From: Propionibacteriaceae bacterium
GTDB taxonomy: Bacteria > Actinomycetota > Actinomycetes > Propionibacteriales > Propionibacteriaceae
Assembly (NCBI GenBank): GCA_031262485.1
Contig: JAISHO010000047.1
Location: 1-64,000, forward strand
Direction: 5' to 3'
Length of the DNA: 64,000 nt
The translations under genes were made by a program, and so were the position numbers. Below, piece after piece: positions 9,221 to 17,395 of this stretch (position 1 is the first letter of the stretch; each line of letters starts with the position of its first letter). Below the pieces are notes generated by a model that did no database searches, was not told the origin of the DNA, and was given only the letters and a program-made list of their open reading frames with translations.

Positions 9221-12200
9221 TCATCGATCAGTGTTAGGCATCATTGCTTCGTCATCAATCATTAAACCCTTGAGAGGATCGTAACGATACGTGTGCGCGC
9301 CGACGGTAGCGACACCCCGATGATTAAGAGGAAGTATTAGTTGTCCTGCCAATCCGGCGGCGTCCGTCCCCTGCCAAGCCTCGGGCATGAAATCGGTGAG
9401 TTCATCGATGAGAACGTCACCCTCGGCTCCCTGGCAGAGCCACGACGGCAGACCGACGGCACAGCCAGCCAAGGCGCGACATTGCCCGTTCGACGGAGCC
9501 GCGTCTCTGGGGACGAATTGCCCGGCTTGACGGTGGCTCCGTCCCGTCTCCGGATCATTGATCCACGAAGGGATCCTCCAGCGTTCCCCTTCCTGCGCCT
9601 CGACGATGATGACCTCGAAGGAGTCATTCGTGTCTCGAACCTGCGCTCGCCCACGGGCACGGGCGTCATCGGGATCACCGATCGAGGTATCGAGCCATCC
9701 GCACAACGATGATTCTCCTGGGGGGCGGGGCGATCCAAGCCGAAAACTCGTCGCTTTGCTCTCTGACTCGTCTCGTCGGGCGTCATCGGCATTCTTCGCT
9801 ATGGCTAACTCCTCCTGCCACGCAGGTGGCCCCAGAGGAACGTCACCGTAGGTCTCATCGACCAGAGGGGCGATGTCGTATGGGAGGTGAACCACACCAC
9901 CGCTGTCGGTGAGGTGGCGAACTTGGGCAGCGGTTCTCAACAACAGATAGTCACCGTAAACACGACGGCTGCCACTGTCAATGACGGAGGGGTTTGCTTG
10001 CCATTGATCAGCGACGACAAGACATCGAGGTTCACGCATGCCCGCCGGGCGGGAGTCGGTCGGCCGATCATGGCGATGCAGGCGCCCGATGCGCTGAAGA
10101 AGGAGATCCATCGGTGCGAGATCGGTGACAATGAGATCGAAATCGAGATCGAGACTCTGCTCGACGACTTGCGTGGCGACGATAATGCGACGAGCGGGCC
10201 GCCGCCCCGAAGACCCGAGCTCATCGACAAGTCGCTTCTCCTTCGCTTTCCGATCAACCGCGAGGAACCGGGCGTGGAGCAATTCGACATCACTCGAATC
10301 GAATACGTCAGCTATGGCTCGATAGGTCTCTTGCGCTCGGCGGACAGTGTTGCGCAGGACGAGTACGCATCCTCCACCTCTTGCCTCCGAGATCACGCGA
10401 TCGATCGTCGTCTCGTCATCAATACATTCCAGTCGCACCACGCGAGCGCGGTTCGAAGGAGGAACGGGCTCGTGACAAGTGACTCCCCCGCGGCGGAAAG
10501 AAAGCAGTGATGAGACGACGGGGGACACGGCTTCAGCAGCCATGTCACCGACCATGACGCTATGACTTCCCGCCTCAGCGTCGCCGACTCTCCGACCGCG
10601 TCCACGACCGCGCTTCCGTGTTCCTTCACCTGGCCGATCGTCGTTCTGCGGCGTCGATGTCTGCCTCCATACCGCCGCTCCCTTCTCGTACGCCTTCTCC
10701 AGACGATCCCGTAGCCCCCGGGGCAGCGTCGCTGAGAGAGCGACGACCGGAGTGCCGTACGCACCCAACCATTCGAGGGCTCTCAATAGATACTTATTCA
10801 TATAGGCGTCAAACGAATGGACCTCGTCGAGCACGACGACCTTACGAGCGAACGACAGGTGACGAAGTTCCACGTGTCTCGACTGCAACGCCGCGAACAG
10901 AACCTGATCAATAGTGCCGGCGACGAAGTCGGCCAAGATACCTTTCCGACGTCCGGTCATCCACCGATCGACGTAGGCGGCCCCGCTCTCTTGTCGAGAA
11001 CGTCTCGGTGATTGTTCAAACGGCGACGATGCGACACCGTCTCCGTCTCGGTCCATATCTGTTGGCATCGGAGAACCATGAGGGAGATTGATGTAATCAG
11101 GATTGAGCCACGCCTTGCCGTGGGCTAAAAACACTGATCTGCCAGATTCGTCCGTGTCTCCCAAGAACGGATCTGCGGAGATAGGGGCATTGTCGGGAAT
11201 GTGGTCGATCCAGCGCAGCAGCCGACGGAACATGGCGTCGCTCGTCGCCTGAGTGGGGAGCGCGACGAATACTCCACCTGCGCCGGTGCGTGCGGCGAGG
11301 ACCTCCGCTGCCATGAGGCCGGCTTCTGTCTTTCCCTCCCCCATCGGGGCTTCGATGATGAGTAAACCTGGCGCGTCCATCGTCATCGCCGCTTCGACAG
11401 CGGCGACCTGGATGGGACGAGCCACCGACCCCTTCGGCACATCGAACCGTTCATGAAGCATGCACTCGGCAGTGGTTTCTCTGTTCCACGACACCCGCCA
11501 AGGGGAGGGCAAACGAATCGCGTCCCATGCCCGTTCGAGACGTTGCTCGCTCTCTTCAGACGGCTGGGGCAAGGAGGAATCATCTGATATCGGTGTGAGG
11601 GGATAGAAATCTGTGTTCGAGGCGAGCCAATCGGCGACGACGACAATGGAGAGAAGAAGCGACAGAGCGGTGTCCGGCAGGCGCTTCCACAGATCCGACC
11701 TCAGATCTTCGACAACCCCGGAACGTTCCGCCATATGATCTAGCAGTTCGTTTTGAACCTCTTGCCAGCGGCCCTCCCCCCGTAGGTCCTTTTCCGTTGG
11801 CCCCATTCCGTGAAAACCATCGAATTGATCAACTTCGTCCCCTCTCGGGGGAACACCATGGTGCCCACCGACGACTGATGCCAACGCCATCGCCGTGTGC
11901 TCCGACCATCCGAAGGAATCGCAGAGCCACCACGTCATCAAGGCGCACCCCGCCAATCCGTGGTGAAACTCTCGACGATTGCGAAGATCCTTTGCCTCTC
12001 TCGGCATCGACAATCCCTCGAGAAACATCCCATCGCGGAGACGGGGAACCTGGATCGCGAACGCCGGCGTCGCCTTGCCGATATCGTGAACTCCAGCCAG
12101 GAAAGTCACGAGCGCTCGGGCCTTTTCCGGTCCCCCGGCATAACGTCCGATGAGGCTGCGGACGGAATCGGGTAACCAGCGATCCCACAGACGTCCTGCG

Positions 12201-12427
12201 ACATCCGCCGAGTCGTAGAGGTGGCGCCACAAGGGGTTCCACAGCTCGATCGGACCATGCATCGGCCAACTCTTGGCCCAGCATGAGCGGGCGGCCTGGG
12301 TGAGTGGACGAAGTGGAACCGCCGGGGATTCAGTGCTAGTATTAGTAACACGACGGGCCGGAGTCCGGAACGTTGTCAGCGGGGACCCTTCGGGGTCCCC
12401 TGCTTTTTGCTCATTTATGGACGCCAT
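9221..12427 (-). CDS. cas3: CRISPR-associated helicase-nuclease Cas3 (HD plus DExH)
   Basis: Cas3 is the ATP-driven nuclease recruited by Cascade to degrade target DNA. Domains in order: HD nuclease, residues 45-275 (LWRHLYDS at 67-73, GVHDIGKATPAFA at 112-124, FHHGLAG near 155, VGGHHG near 190); helicase, with Walker A MGEGKT at 362-367, LDEVHSFD at 533-540, a SAT motif (ALSATLP) and motif VI QRIGRLHRH; then a Cas3 C-terminal domain. At 1068 residues it is longer than the usual 890-950, with a 40-residue N-terminal lead and low-complexity inserts such as GTRKRGRGRGRR. I see no other in-frame start before the conserved LTQAARSCWAKS, so ATG 12427 is used. It overlaps the upstream DUF3800 gene by 13 bases. 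All catalytic motifs look intact. Confidence 0.94.
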   Translation of the reverse strand: MASINEQKAGDPEGSPLTTFRTPARRVTNTSTESPAVPLRPLTQAARSCWAKSWPMHGPIELWNPLWRHLYDSADVAGRLWDRWLPDSVRSLIGRYAGGPEKARALVTFLAGVHDIGKATPAFAIQVPRLRDGMFLEGLSMPREAKDLRNRREFHHGLAGCALMTWWLCDSFGWSEHTAMALASVVGGHHGVPPRGDEVDQFDGFHGMGPTEKDLRGEGRWQEVQNELLDHMAERSGVVEDLRSDLWKRLPDTALSLLLSIVVVADWLASNTDFYPLTPISDDSSLPQPSEESEQRLERAWDAIRLPSPWRVSWNRETTAECMLHERFDVPKGSVARPIQVAAVEAAMTMDAPGLLIIEAPMGEGKTEAGLMAAEVLAARTGAGGVFVALPTQATSDAMFRRLLRWIDHIPDNAPISADPFLGDTDESGRSVFLAHGKAWLNPDYINLPHGSPMPTDMDRDGDGVASSPFEQSPRRSRQESGAAYVDRWMTGRRKGILADFVAGTIDQVLFAALQSRHVELRHLSFARKVVVLDEVHSFDAYMNKYLLRALEWLGAYGTPVVALSATLPRGLRDRLEKAYEKGAAVWRQTSTPQNDDRPGEGTRKRGRGRGRRVGDAEAGSHSVMVGDMAAEAVSPVVSSLLSFRRGGVTCHEPVPPSNRARVVRLECIDDETTIDRVISEARGGGCVLVLRNTVRRAQETYRAIADVFDSSDVELLHARFLAVDRKAKEKRLVDELGSSGRRPARRIIVATQVVEQSLDLDFDLIVTDLAPMDLLLQRIGRLHRHDRPTDSRPAGMREPRCLVVADQWQANPSVIDSGSRRVYGDYLLLRTAAQVRHLTDSGGVVHLPYDIAPLVDETYGDVPLGPPAWQEELAIAKNADDARRDESESKATSFRLGSPRPPGESSLCGWLDTSIGDPDDARARGRAQVRDTNDSFEVIIVEAQEGERWRIPSWINDPETGRSHRQAGQFVPRDAAPSNGQCRALAGCAVGLPSWLCQGAEGDVLIDELTDFMPEAWQGTDAAGLAGQLILPLNHRGVATVGAHTYRYDPLKGLMIDDEAMMPNTDR
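12380..12407 (+). terminator. UUCG hairpin with T-run, antisense within the start of cas3
   Basis: GGGGACCC at 12381-12388 pairs with GGGTCCCC at 12393-12400 around a TTCG loop and is followed by TGCTTTTTGC on the plus strand. This has the form of a strong intrinsic terminator for plus-strand transcription, yet it lies within codons 10-16 of cas3, which is transcribed the other way. The same stem sequence is used after the formate-THF ligase gene (13588-13607). In cas3 mRNA the complementary hairpin has a CGAA loop and could reduce early translation. Confidence 0.5.
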
Positions 12428-13185
12428 TTATTTGAATACCTGAGAACTGGCTTCAGCCTGTTGAATAAACTTCGAGTTGCTCTTGACGCTTTCGGATGCT
12501 GGTTAGCAACTTCAGTATGACGCCTTACGATATAAGCAACCAAATCAGCGGCTTGAACTCCGGTACACCCCGAAGAATCAACAAATTTTACAGAGTCATC
12601 AATATTCAATAGCCTTCCCGGGTGGGACGAAGAGGCAGCGAGGCTCGATCCATCGATGACTCGTCCAAACAACGTCTGTGCATCCACGTTGCTCAATCCG
12701 ACTTCGTCCGCGATGATCTGCGCCTTGCCCCCATTGCCAGACTCGCACCATAGATTTACCTGTTCAAGGGCACGCCTCATACCGACTTCATACGGTTTTG
12801 CAGGATAGCTAAACCTCTGGTTCAGACTTTCAACGTCCACGCCCTGAACAGCCGCTTGCGCTCCACTCTCGACGATAGCCTCAATCAGCCTGCCGTAGAG
12901 TCTCACTGCGTCTCCAACACGTCCGCGAAGTGAGGACCACCCTCCCTTTCCCTGCATCATTTCATGAGCATGGAACTCCATGTTTGGGGAGATCCCATAG
13001 CTTGGATGGATACCTTCTCGAATTCTCGCGAAGCCATCCTCAAGAGAAACAACTTGACTCTCCGTCATCAAGAGAGTGGCCACGTAGTGATCCGTATCTC
13101 TCTCCGTGTAGCTCTCGTCAGCAAAGATCCAAAGGTCTCCACTACTCGCACGCAGATCGAGAAAGGATGGCCTCGTCGTGTCCAC
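12415..13185 (-). CDS. DUF3800 family protein, coupled to cas3
   Basis: DUF3800 proteins are predicted RNase H-like enzymes of unknown activity, often found in mobile or defence contexts. Visible motifs: LWIFADESYT at 18-27, EFHAHEM at 70-76, QIIADE at about 156-161 and GVQAADLVAYIVRR at 209-222. The acidic set D23, E70, D160 and D214 is laid out like a DEDD active site. I prefer the GTG at 13185, with GGAGG 6 bases upstream, over the TTG at 13197. The stop codon lies 13 bases inside cas3, so the gene is the first of the cas operon and is probably co-translated with cas3. It is not a standard type I-E component. The fold is inferred from motifs; a role in interference or adaptation is unknown. 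Confidence 0.8.
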   Translation of the reverse strand: MDTTRPSFLDLRASSGDLWIFADESYTERDTDHYVATLLMTESQVVSLEDGFARIREGIHPSYGISPNMEFHAHEMMQGKGGWSSLRGRVGDAVRLYGRLIEAIVESGAQAAVQGVDVESLNQRFSYPAKPYEVGMRRALEQVNLWCESGNGGKAQIIADEVGLSNVDAQTLFGRVIDGSSLAASSSHPGRLLNIDDSVKFVDSSGCTGVQAADLVAYIVRRHTEVANQHPKASRATRSLFNRLKPVLRYSNKWRP

Positions 13186-13228
13186 GTCGTCCTCCAACCT
13201 GATCCATCTTGGACTACTTAATTTTACT

Positions 13229-13253
13229 AGACCAACGTCTTGAACGTTCGTCT
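13229..13253. promoter_or_regulatory. candidate operator upstream of the DUF3800-cas operon
   Basis: AGACCAACGT and ACGTTCGTCT form an inverted repeat with 9 of 10 matching positions around a 5-base centre. It lies about 44-68 bases upstream of the DUF3800 start, immediately beside TAAAAT (minus strand), which could be a -10 element. A repressor bound here would control the whole cas operon. No regulator gene is adjacent. Confidence 0.35.
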
Positions 13254-13260
13254 ATTTAGG

Positions 13261-13289
13261 ACGATAGTATCGTTCCATGAATTCGTCAA
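13261..13289 (-). promoter_or_regulatory. candidate cas operon promoter
   Basis: On the minus strand TTGACG (13289-13284) is followed by TACTAT (14-base gap) or TATCGT (17-base gap). The -10 region is itself a perfect palindrome, ACGATA-G-TATCGT at 13261-13273. The second spacing is normal for a housekeeping promoter; the first has the better hexamer. It is a candidate only. Confidence 0.35.
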
Positions 13290-13349
13290 GGACGAGACGC
13301 GTCGATGCTCCTTCCTCTGCCCTAGAGATAGGTTCCTCTACGCCTTCCG

Positions 13350-13474
13350 CTCAGCTGTTAGATTAAAACGATCCCAACTGCTGCTGGGGTGATCCCGTTC
13401 AAGTCGTGGGTCTCGAAGTGCTCCCCGCGTATGCGGGGGTCGTGGCCCCTGGGTCCTCCAGGGGCCACTTATAT
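13350..13474 (+). other. orphan CRISPR leader plus single type I-E repeat and hairpin
   Basis: At 13418-13445 there is one I-E-like repeat, GTGCTCCCCGCG followed by TATGCGGGGGTCGTGG. It matches the main array repeat at 21 of 28 positions, including the whole CCCCGC/GCGGGG stem, but has a GTAT loop. It is on the plus strand, opposite to the cas genes. The preceding 70 bases are leader-like, with an AT-rich stretch (TTAGATTAAAACG) and GGGGTGATCC. The last four bases of the repeat begin a perfect 11-bp hairpin, GTGGCCCCTGG with CCAGGGGCCAC (13442-13468), followed by TTATAT. No second repeat follows. It could be an array that lost its spacers or a short regulatory RNA. Confidence 0.6.
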
Positions 13475-13579
13475 CGAATACCGACCTTCCCAGCTTTGGG
13501 CTAACCTGGGACTCATAATCCCCGGGTCCTCCTCTCCCGTCTTGAGCGGTGATGAGGCCGGGGTATTTCTTTGCCCTGA

Positions 13580-13608
13580 AATAGCGAGGGGACCCCGAAG
13601 GGTCCCCT
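13580..13608 (-). terminator. intrinsic terminator of the formate-THF ligase gene
   Basis: On the minus strand GGGGACCC-TTCG-GGGTCCCC (13607-13588) is followed by TCGCTATTTC. The stem lies 26 bases after the stop codon. The T-tract is short, but the UUCG loop makes the stem very stable. It has the same stem as the antisense hairpin inside cas3. Confidence 0.7.
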
Positions 13609-13633
13609 GCCTTGTGGATCCGGTATTCGCCCG

Positions 13634-15328
13634 TCAGAACAGACCGGTGATCTCGCCGTTCTCGTCGATGTCGATGCGTTCGGCGGCGGGGTGTTTGCTG
13701 AGGCCCGGCATGGTGCGGATGTCTCCGGCGATGGCGTAGATGTAGCCTGCCCCGGCGGCTAGGCGGAGGTCGCGGATGGGGAGCGTCCAGCCGGTCGGGG
13801 CGCCTTTGAGCTTCGCGTCCGAGCTGAGGGAGAGCTGGGTTTTCGCGATGATGACGGGCAGGCCGCTGTAACCCAATTTCTCGAAACGGGCGATTTGGGC
13901 CTTGGCCGGCGGGTCGTAGGTGACGGCGGCGGCGCCGTAGACCTTGGTGGCGACGGCTTCGATCTTCTCGGTGATGGAGTCGCTTAGGTTGTAGCTCGGC
14001 TTGAGCTCGTTGGTGTTGTTCTCGCAGGCTTCGATGACGGCGGCGGCCAACTCCTTGGCGCCTTCGCCGCCGTTGACGACGTGGGTCGAGACTGCGCTGC
14101 GAGCGCCCTCCTCCTCGGCGACCTTTTGGACGACGGCGATCTCGTCTTCATGATCGGTCGGGAAGACGTTGACGGCGACGACGGGTTCGACGCCGAAGCC
14201 CTTGACGATGCGGATGTGGGCGCGCAGGTTGTCGGCTCCGTCGAGGACGGCCTGCGGGTCGTCGGCCAGCATCTCCTCCGGCAGTGGCTTTCCGGCCACG
14301 ACGGTGAAGCGGCCGGAGTGGGATTTGAGCGCGCGGATCGTCACAACGATGACCGCCGCCGACGGCGTCAACCCCGACACGCGGCACTTGAGGTTGACGA
14401 GGCGCTCGAAACCCATGTCGGAGCCGAAGCCGGATTCGGTGATGACGTAGTCGGCGCACTTCAACCCCACCTGATCCGCCACAACCGACGAGTTGCCGGT
14501 GGCGATGTTGCCGAAGGGGCCGGTGTGAATGAGCACCGGGGTGTTCTCCGTCGTCTGCAACAAGTTGGGTCGCAGGGCGTCGTCGAGCAACACGGCCATG
14601 GCGCCGGCGGCGCCGATCTGCTCGGCCGTCACCTGCTCGCCGCTCTTCGACAACCCGATGACGATGCGGCCGAGACGCTCGCGCAGATCCTTACGCGACG
14701 TCGCCAAGGAGAGGATGACGCCGACCTCGCTGGCCGACGTGATGTCGAAGCCGGACTGGCGCGGCACACCGTCGAGACGGCCACCCAACCCGACGATGAT
14801 GTTGCGCAAAGCGCGATCGTTCATGTCGACGACACGACGCCACATGATCGACGACGGCTCGATGTCGAGCTCATTGCCCTGGAAGATGTGGTTGTCGATC
14901 ATGGCGGCCAGCAGGTTGTGCGCCGCGCCGATGGCGTGGAAGTCGCCCGTCAGGTGGAGGTTGAGCTTCTCCATCGGCAGCACCTGGCTGTACCCACCGC
15001 CGGCGGCGCCGCCCTTGATGCCGAACGTCGGGCCCATCGACGGCTGACGCAACGTCAACATCGACCGCTTGCCCAACTTCTCCATGCCCTGCGCCAAGCC
15101 GACCGCCGTCGTCGTCTTGCCCTCGCCCAGCGGCGTCGGGGTGACGGCCGTCACAGCGACATAGTGCGCCTTCGGAGCCTCGGCCAAACGTTCGCGGATG
15201 TCGAGCGACACCTTCGCGACCGTCGAGCCATAGTGCTCGAGTTCCTCCGGGACGATTCCAGCCCTCGCGGCCACAGCGTCGATGCTGTCGAGATGAGCGG
15301 CGCGGGCGATCTCAAGATCAGTTAACAC
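13634..15328 (-). CDS. fhs: formate--tetrahydrofolate ligase
   Basis: The enzyme makes 10-formyl-THF from formate, THF and ATP in one-carbon metabolism in the cytosol. The P-loop TPLGEGKTTTAVGLAQG, then RQPSMGPTFGIKGGAAGGGY, the formate/THF segments LTGDFHAIGAAHNL and FGNIATGNSS, and the C-terminal GYIYAIAGDIRTMPGL are all characteristic. I place the start at the GTG at 15328 (VLTDLEIARAA), where homologues begin; the frame stays open upstream to 15451 without homology. It has 564 residues, normal for the family. It is monocistronic, with its own terminator. Confidence 0.95.
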   Translation of the reverse strand: MLTDLEIARAAHLDSIDAVAARAGIVPEELEHYGSTVAKVSLDIRERLAEAPKAHYVAVTAVTPTPLGEGKTTTAVGLAQGMEKLGKRSMLTLRQPSMGPTFGIKGGAAGGGYSQVLPMEKLNLHLTGDFHAIGAAHNLLAAMIDNHIFQGNELDIEPSSIMWRRVVDMNDRALRNIIVGLGGRLDGVPRQSGFDITSASEVGVILSLATSRKDLRERLGRIVIGLSKSGEQVTAEQIGAAGAMAVLLDDALRPNLLQTTENTPVLIHTGPFGNIATGNSSVVADQVGLKCADYVITESGFGSDMGFERLVNLKCRVSGLTPSAAVIVVTIRALKSHSGRFTVVAGKPLPEEMLADDPQAVLDGADNLRAHIRIVKGFGVEPVVAVNVFPTDHEDEIAVVQKVAEEEGARSAVSTHVVNGGEGAKELAAAVIEACENNTNELKPSYNLSDSITEKIEAVATKVYGAAAVTYDPPAKAQIARFEKLGYSGLPVIIAKTQLSLSSDAKLKGAPTGWTLPIRDLRLAAGAGYIYAIAGDIRTMPGLSKHPAAERIDIDENGEITGLF

Positions 15329-15515
15329 AGAGCCGACGATACGGCAGCTGGCAAGGCATGTCGACGGGGTCGGCCACCCCTTGCCGTGAACCGTCGAGAC
15401 AATTTCCTTATGGGACGCCGTGAGGCCTCTTATACAGCGTGGTGAGAGCACTGATCCGATGGTGACACGACCATCGCGGGCTCATCGTGCCCTGCCGTTC
15501 GGCGCATCACAAGAT
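15329..15515. other. upstream region of fhs, nothing definite
   Basis: This stretch must hold the fhs promoter, but I see no convincing hexamers and no clear folate riboswitch. Together with the element at 15516-15752 it makes up most of the gap between fhs and the alcohol dehydrogenase gene. Confidence 0.3.
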
Positions 15516-15752
15516 GCCTAGTGGTCTGTCGCGTCTAAATGTTGAGGTTCGGGGTGTTCGGTGGGGTAGCCGGCAAGGCGGAGGAGGAGTCGGTAGTGGA
15601 CCTACCCGATTGAGTGAGCGATCGTGTGCTCGCACACGAATCGTGAGCGATTGAGGGTTGACCGTAGGGAATACCGGCGACGACGACAACGCGGCCGGGT
15701 GCCCTACCGGGCGCCACGAATGCAACATTTTAGGCGCGACGGGCCACTAGGC
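15516..15752. mobile_element. MITE-like element with 29-30 bp inverted ends
   Basis: The left end (15516-15544, starting GCCTAGTGGTCTGTCGCG) and the right end (15723-15752, ending GCGCGACGGGCCACTAGGC) are imperfect inverted repeats; about 25 of 29 positions match. The 237-bp interior has no convincing gene and contains one copy of the 69-bp repeat also found at 22862-22999. The size, terminal repeats and lack of coding sequence fit a miniature inverted-repeat transposable element. No clear target-site duplication is visible. Confidence 0.6.
15604..15673 (+). repeat. copy of a 69-bp dispersed repeat
   Basis: It starts ACCCGATTGAGTGAGCG, contains the hairpin CGTGTGCTCGCACACG and ends with GGGTTGACCGTAGGGA. 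It differs from the copies at 22862 and 22931 by a few substitutions. It lies inside the MITE-like element. Confidence 0.75.
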
Positions 15753-15794
15753 AAAAGAAACGGTGGCTCCACCCCCAAAGAGGTGGAGCCACCG
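15751..15794 (-). terminator. terminator of the alcohol dehydrogenase gene
   Basis: CGGTGGCTCCACC (15761-15773) and GGTGGAGCCACCG (15782-15794) form a perfect 13-bp stem with an 8-base loop. On the minus strand it is followed by TTTCTTTT, giving a classic intrinsic terminator downstream of the gene ending at 16000. Confidence 0.75.
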
Positions 15795-15999
15795 TCGCAC
15801 ATCTACATAGCGACCACAGGGGCCACCCGGCGACCAACCGCATGGCGACCATGAGCCTCGATGCTCACCGCCGCCGACCGTCGTCGCCGATCCCCCGCCC
15901 CAACACCATCACACCTCGCTATTCTCCGTTGTCAGACCGGAGAGAGGATATGGCAGCGCCGAAGAGGGGGAAGCGAGCGCCCGCGAGGGGCGCCCCGGA

Positions 16000-17037
16000 T
16001 CAGGGAACGAGGACGGCGCGACCGACGACCTTGCCCTCGTGCAGGCGATGGTAGGCCTCGACACCGTCGTCCAAGCTGTATTTCTCGGTGTGGATCTTGA
16101 TCATGCCGCGCTGGGCCAGGGAGACGACGTCGTAGAGGTCGCGACGGGTGCCCCAGTAGGGCGAGAAGACGGAGCACTCGAACGGGGTGTTGCCGAAGCC
16201 CACCTTGGCGGCGCCGCCGCCGATGCCGACGATGTTCCAGTCGCCGCGCACCTTCGTCATCTTGACGCCGAGATCGATCGTCTTCTGGATGCCGACGAAG
16301 TCGAAGACCACTTCGGCGCCGAGGCCCTTGGTGATGTCCTGGACCGACTTGACGGCCTCGTCGTTCGACTTGAAGGCGTAGTCGGCGCCGATCTCACGAG
16401 CCAACTGAAGGTGCTTCTCGGAGACGTCGAGGGCGATGACGGTGGCCGGCGTCAAATGCTTGATCAACTGGACGGCGACGTGGCCGAGCCCGCCGACGCC
16501 GATGACGACGGCGTTCGAGTTGGCGTCAAGCTTCTCGCGGGAGTGCATGAGCGCGTGATACGGCGTGAGCGCGGCGTCCGTCAGGGGGACGGCCGCGACC
16601 GGGTCGAGGTCGCCGATCGGCACGCAATACCGCGCCCGGTCGACGAGCATGTACTCGGCGCAACCGCCGTCATGGCCCAACCCGGGCGGGGTGATGTTCA
16701 TGCGCACCGCGTTAAGACAATAGTTCTCATAGCCCTCGGCGCATTCCTCGCACCGACCGCAACCCCACGGGCCGTAGATCATGACGTTCTCACCCATGGT
16801 CACGAGCGGCTTGGCGCCCTCGCCCGCGTCGACGATGACACCGCAGCACTCGTGGCCCAACGTCATCGGCAACGGATAGTTGTTCTCGACGGCGTAATGC
16901 TCCATGACGGCGATGTCGGAGTGGCACAAGCCGGCCGCGGTGATCTTGATGAGCACCTGGCCCGGGCCCGGCTTCGGCTCCGGCACATCGCGCAGTTCGG
17001 GGAACTTGCCCGGCTCGAGCAACTGGATAGCACGCAT
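16000..17037 (-). CDS. zinc-dependent alcohol dehydrogenase
   Basis: This is a medium-chain zinc dehydrogenase that oxidises or reduces alcohols and aldehydes with a nicotinamide cofactor. Catalytic zinc ligands C38, H62 and E63 (in CHSD and GHECCG) and the structural-zinc cysteines C93, C96, C99 and C107 are present. The Rossmann motif GVGGLGHVAVQ is followed by ALDVSEKHL, where the Asp favours NAD over NADP. The start at 17037 has GGAGGG five bases upstream; the open frame continues to 17274 but reads as random residues. It has 345 residues, normal for the family. Substrate unknown. It is a single gene with a terminator at 15751-15794. Confidence 0.92.
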   Translation of the reverse strand: MRAIQLLEPGKFPELRDVPEPKPGPGQVLIKITAAGLCHSDIAVMEHYAVENNYPLPMTLGHECCGVIVDAGEGAKPLVTMGENVMIYGPWGCGRCEECAEGYENYCLNAVRMNITPPGLGHDGGCAEYMLVDRARYCVPIGDLDPVAAVPLTDAALTPYHALMHSREKLDANSNAVVIGVGGLGHVAVQLIKHLTPATVIALDVSEKHLQLAREIGADYAFKSNDEAVKSVQDITKGLGAEVVFDFVGIQKTIDLGVKMTKVRGDWNIVGIGGGAAKVGFGNTPFECSVFSPYWGTRRDLYDVVSLAQRGMIKIHTEKYSLDDGVEAYHRLHEGKVVGRAVLVP

Positions 17038-17395
17038 AAATCCCTCCATTGGGTGTTTCGTGGGACCACGCGGAACAGACGCCCCCATGGCGTCCACTCG
17101 CGCGATCTCTTCAGCGTTCTTCGACCGACGCCGGGGGTTGGCGCCGGAAATATCCGACCACCCTACGCCGTCCATCGATAAAATGGAACCCCTCCAGAAA
17201 ACGTGGCGAGTTCCGGCAATACGGAAACAGTGTCTCCTCACCATGGCCGCGAGACGGCGCCGGGCCCGCGCCACCCCGTACCCCTCTCCCTCGAGTGCAT
17301 AAACGAGCCCAAAGCGATGAGATCGCCGTCCTCAACGAGGAGGATCGATGCGGTGATCGCCATCGGCTAACGCCGCATCTCGATGAGTGTCATCG
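17038..17395. other. gap between darG and the alcohol dehydrogenase gene
   Basis: No gene is evident. A weak stem, GATGCGG (17347-17353) with CCGCATC (17373-17379), could end darG transcription. The alcohol dehydrogenase promoter must lie nearer 17100 but is not clear. Confidence 0.3.

Noticed and set aside
15329-15515. Possible folate riboswitch before fhs
   Set aside because: I could not recognise a folate-riboswitch fold here.
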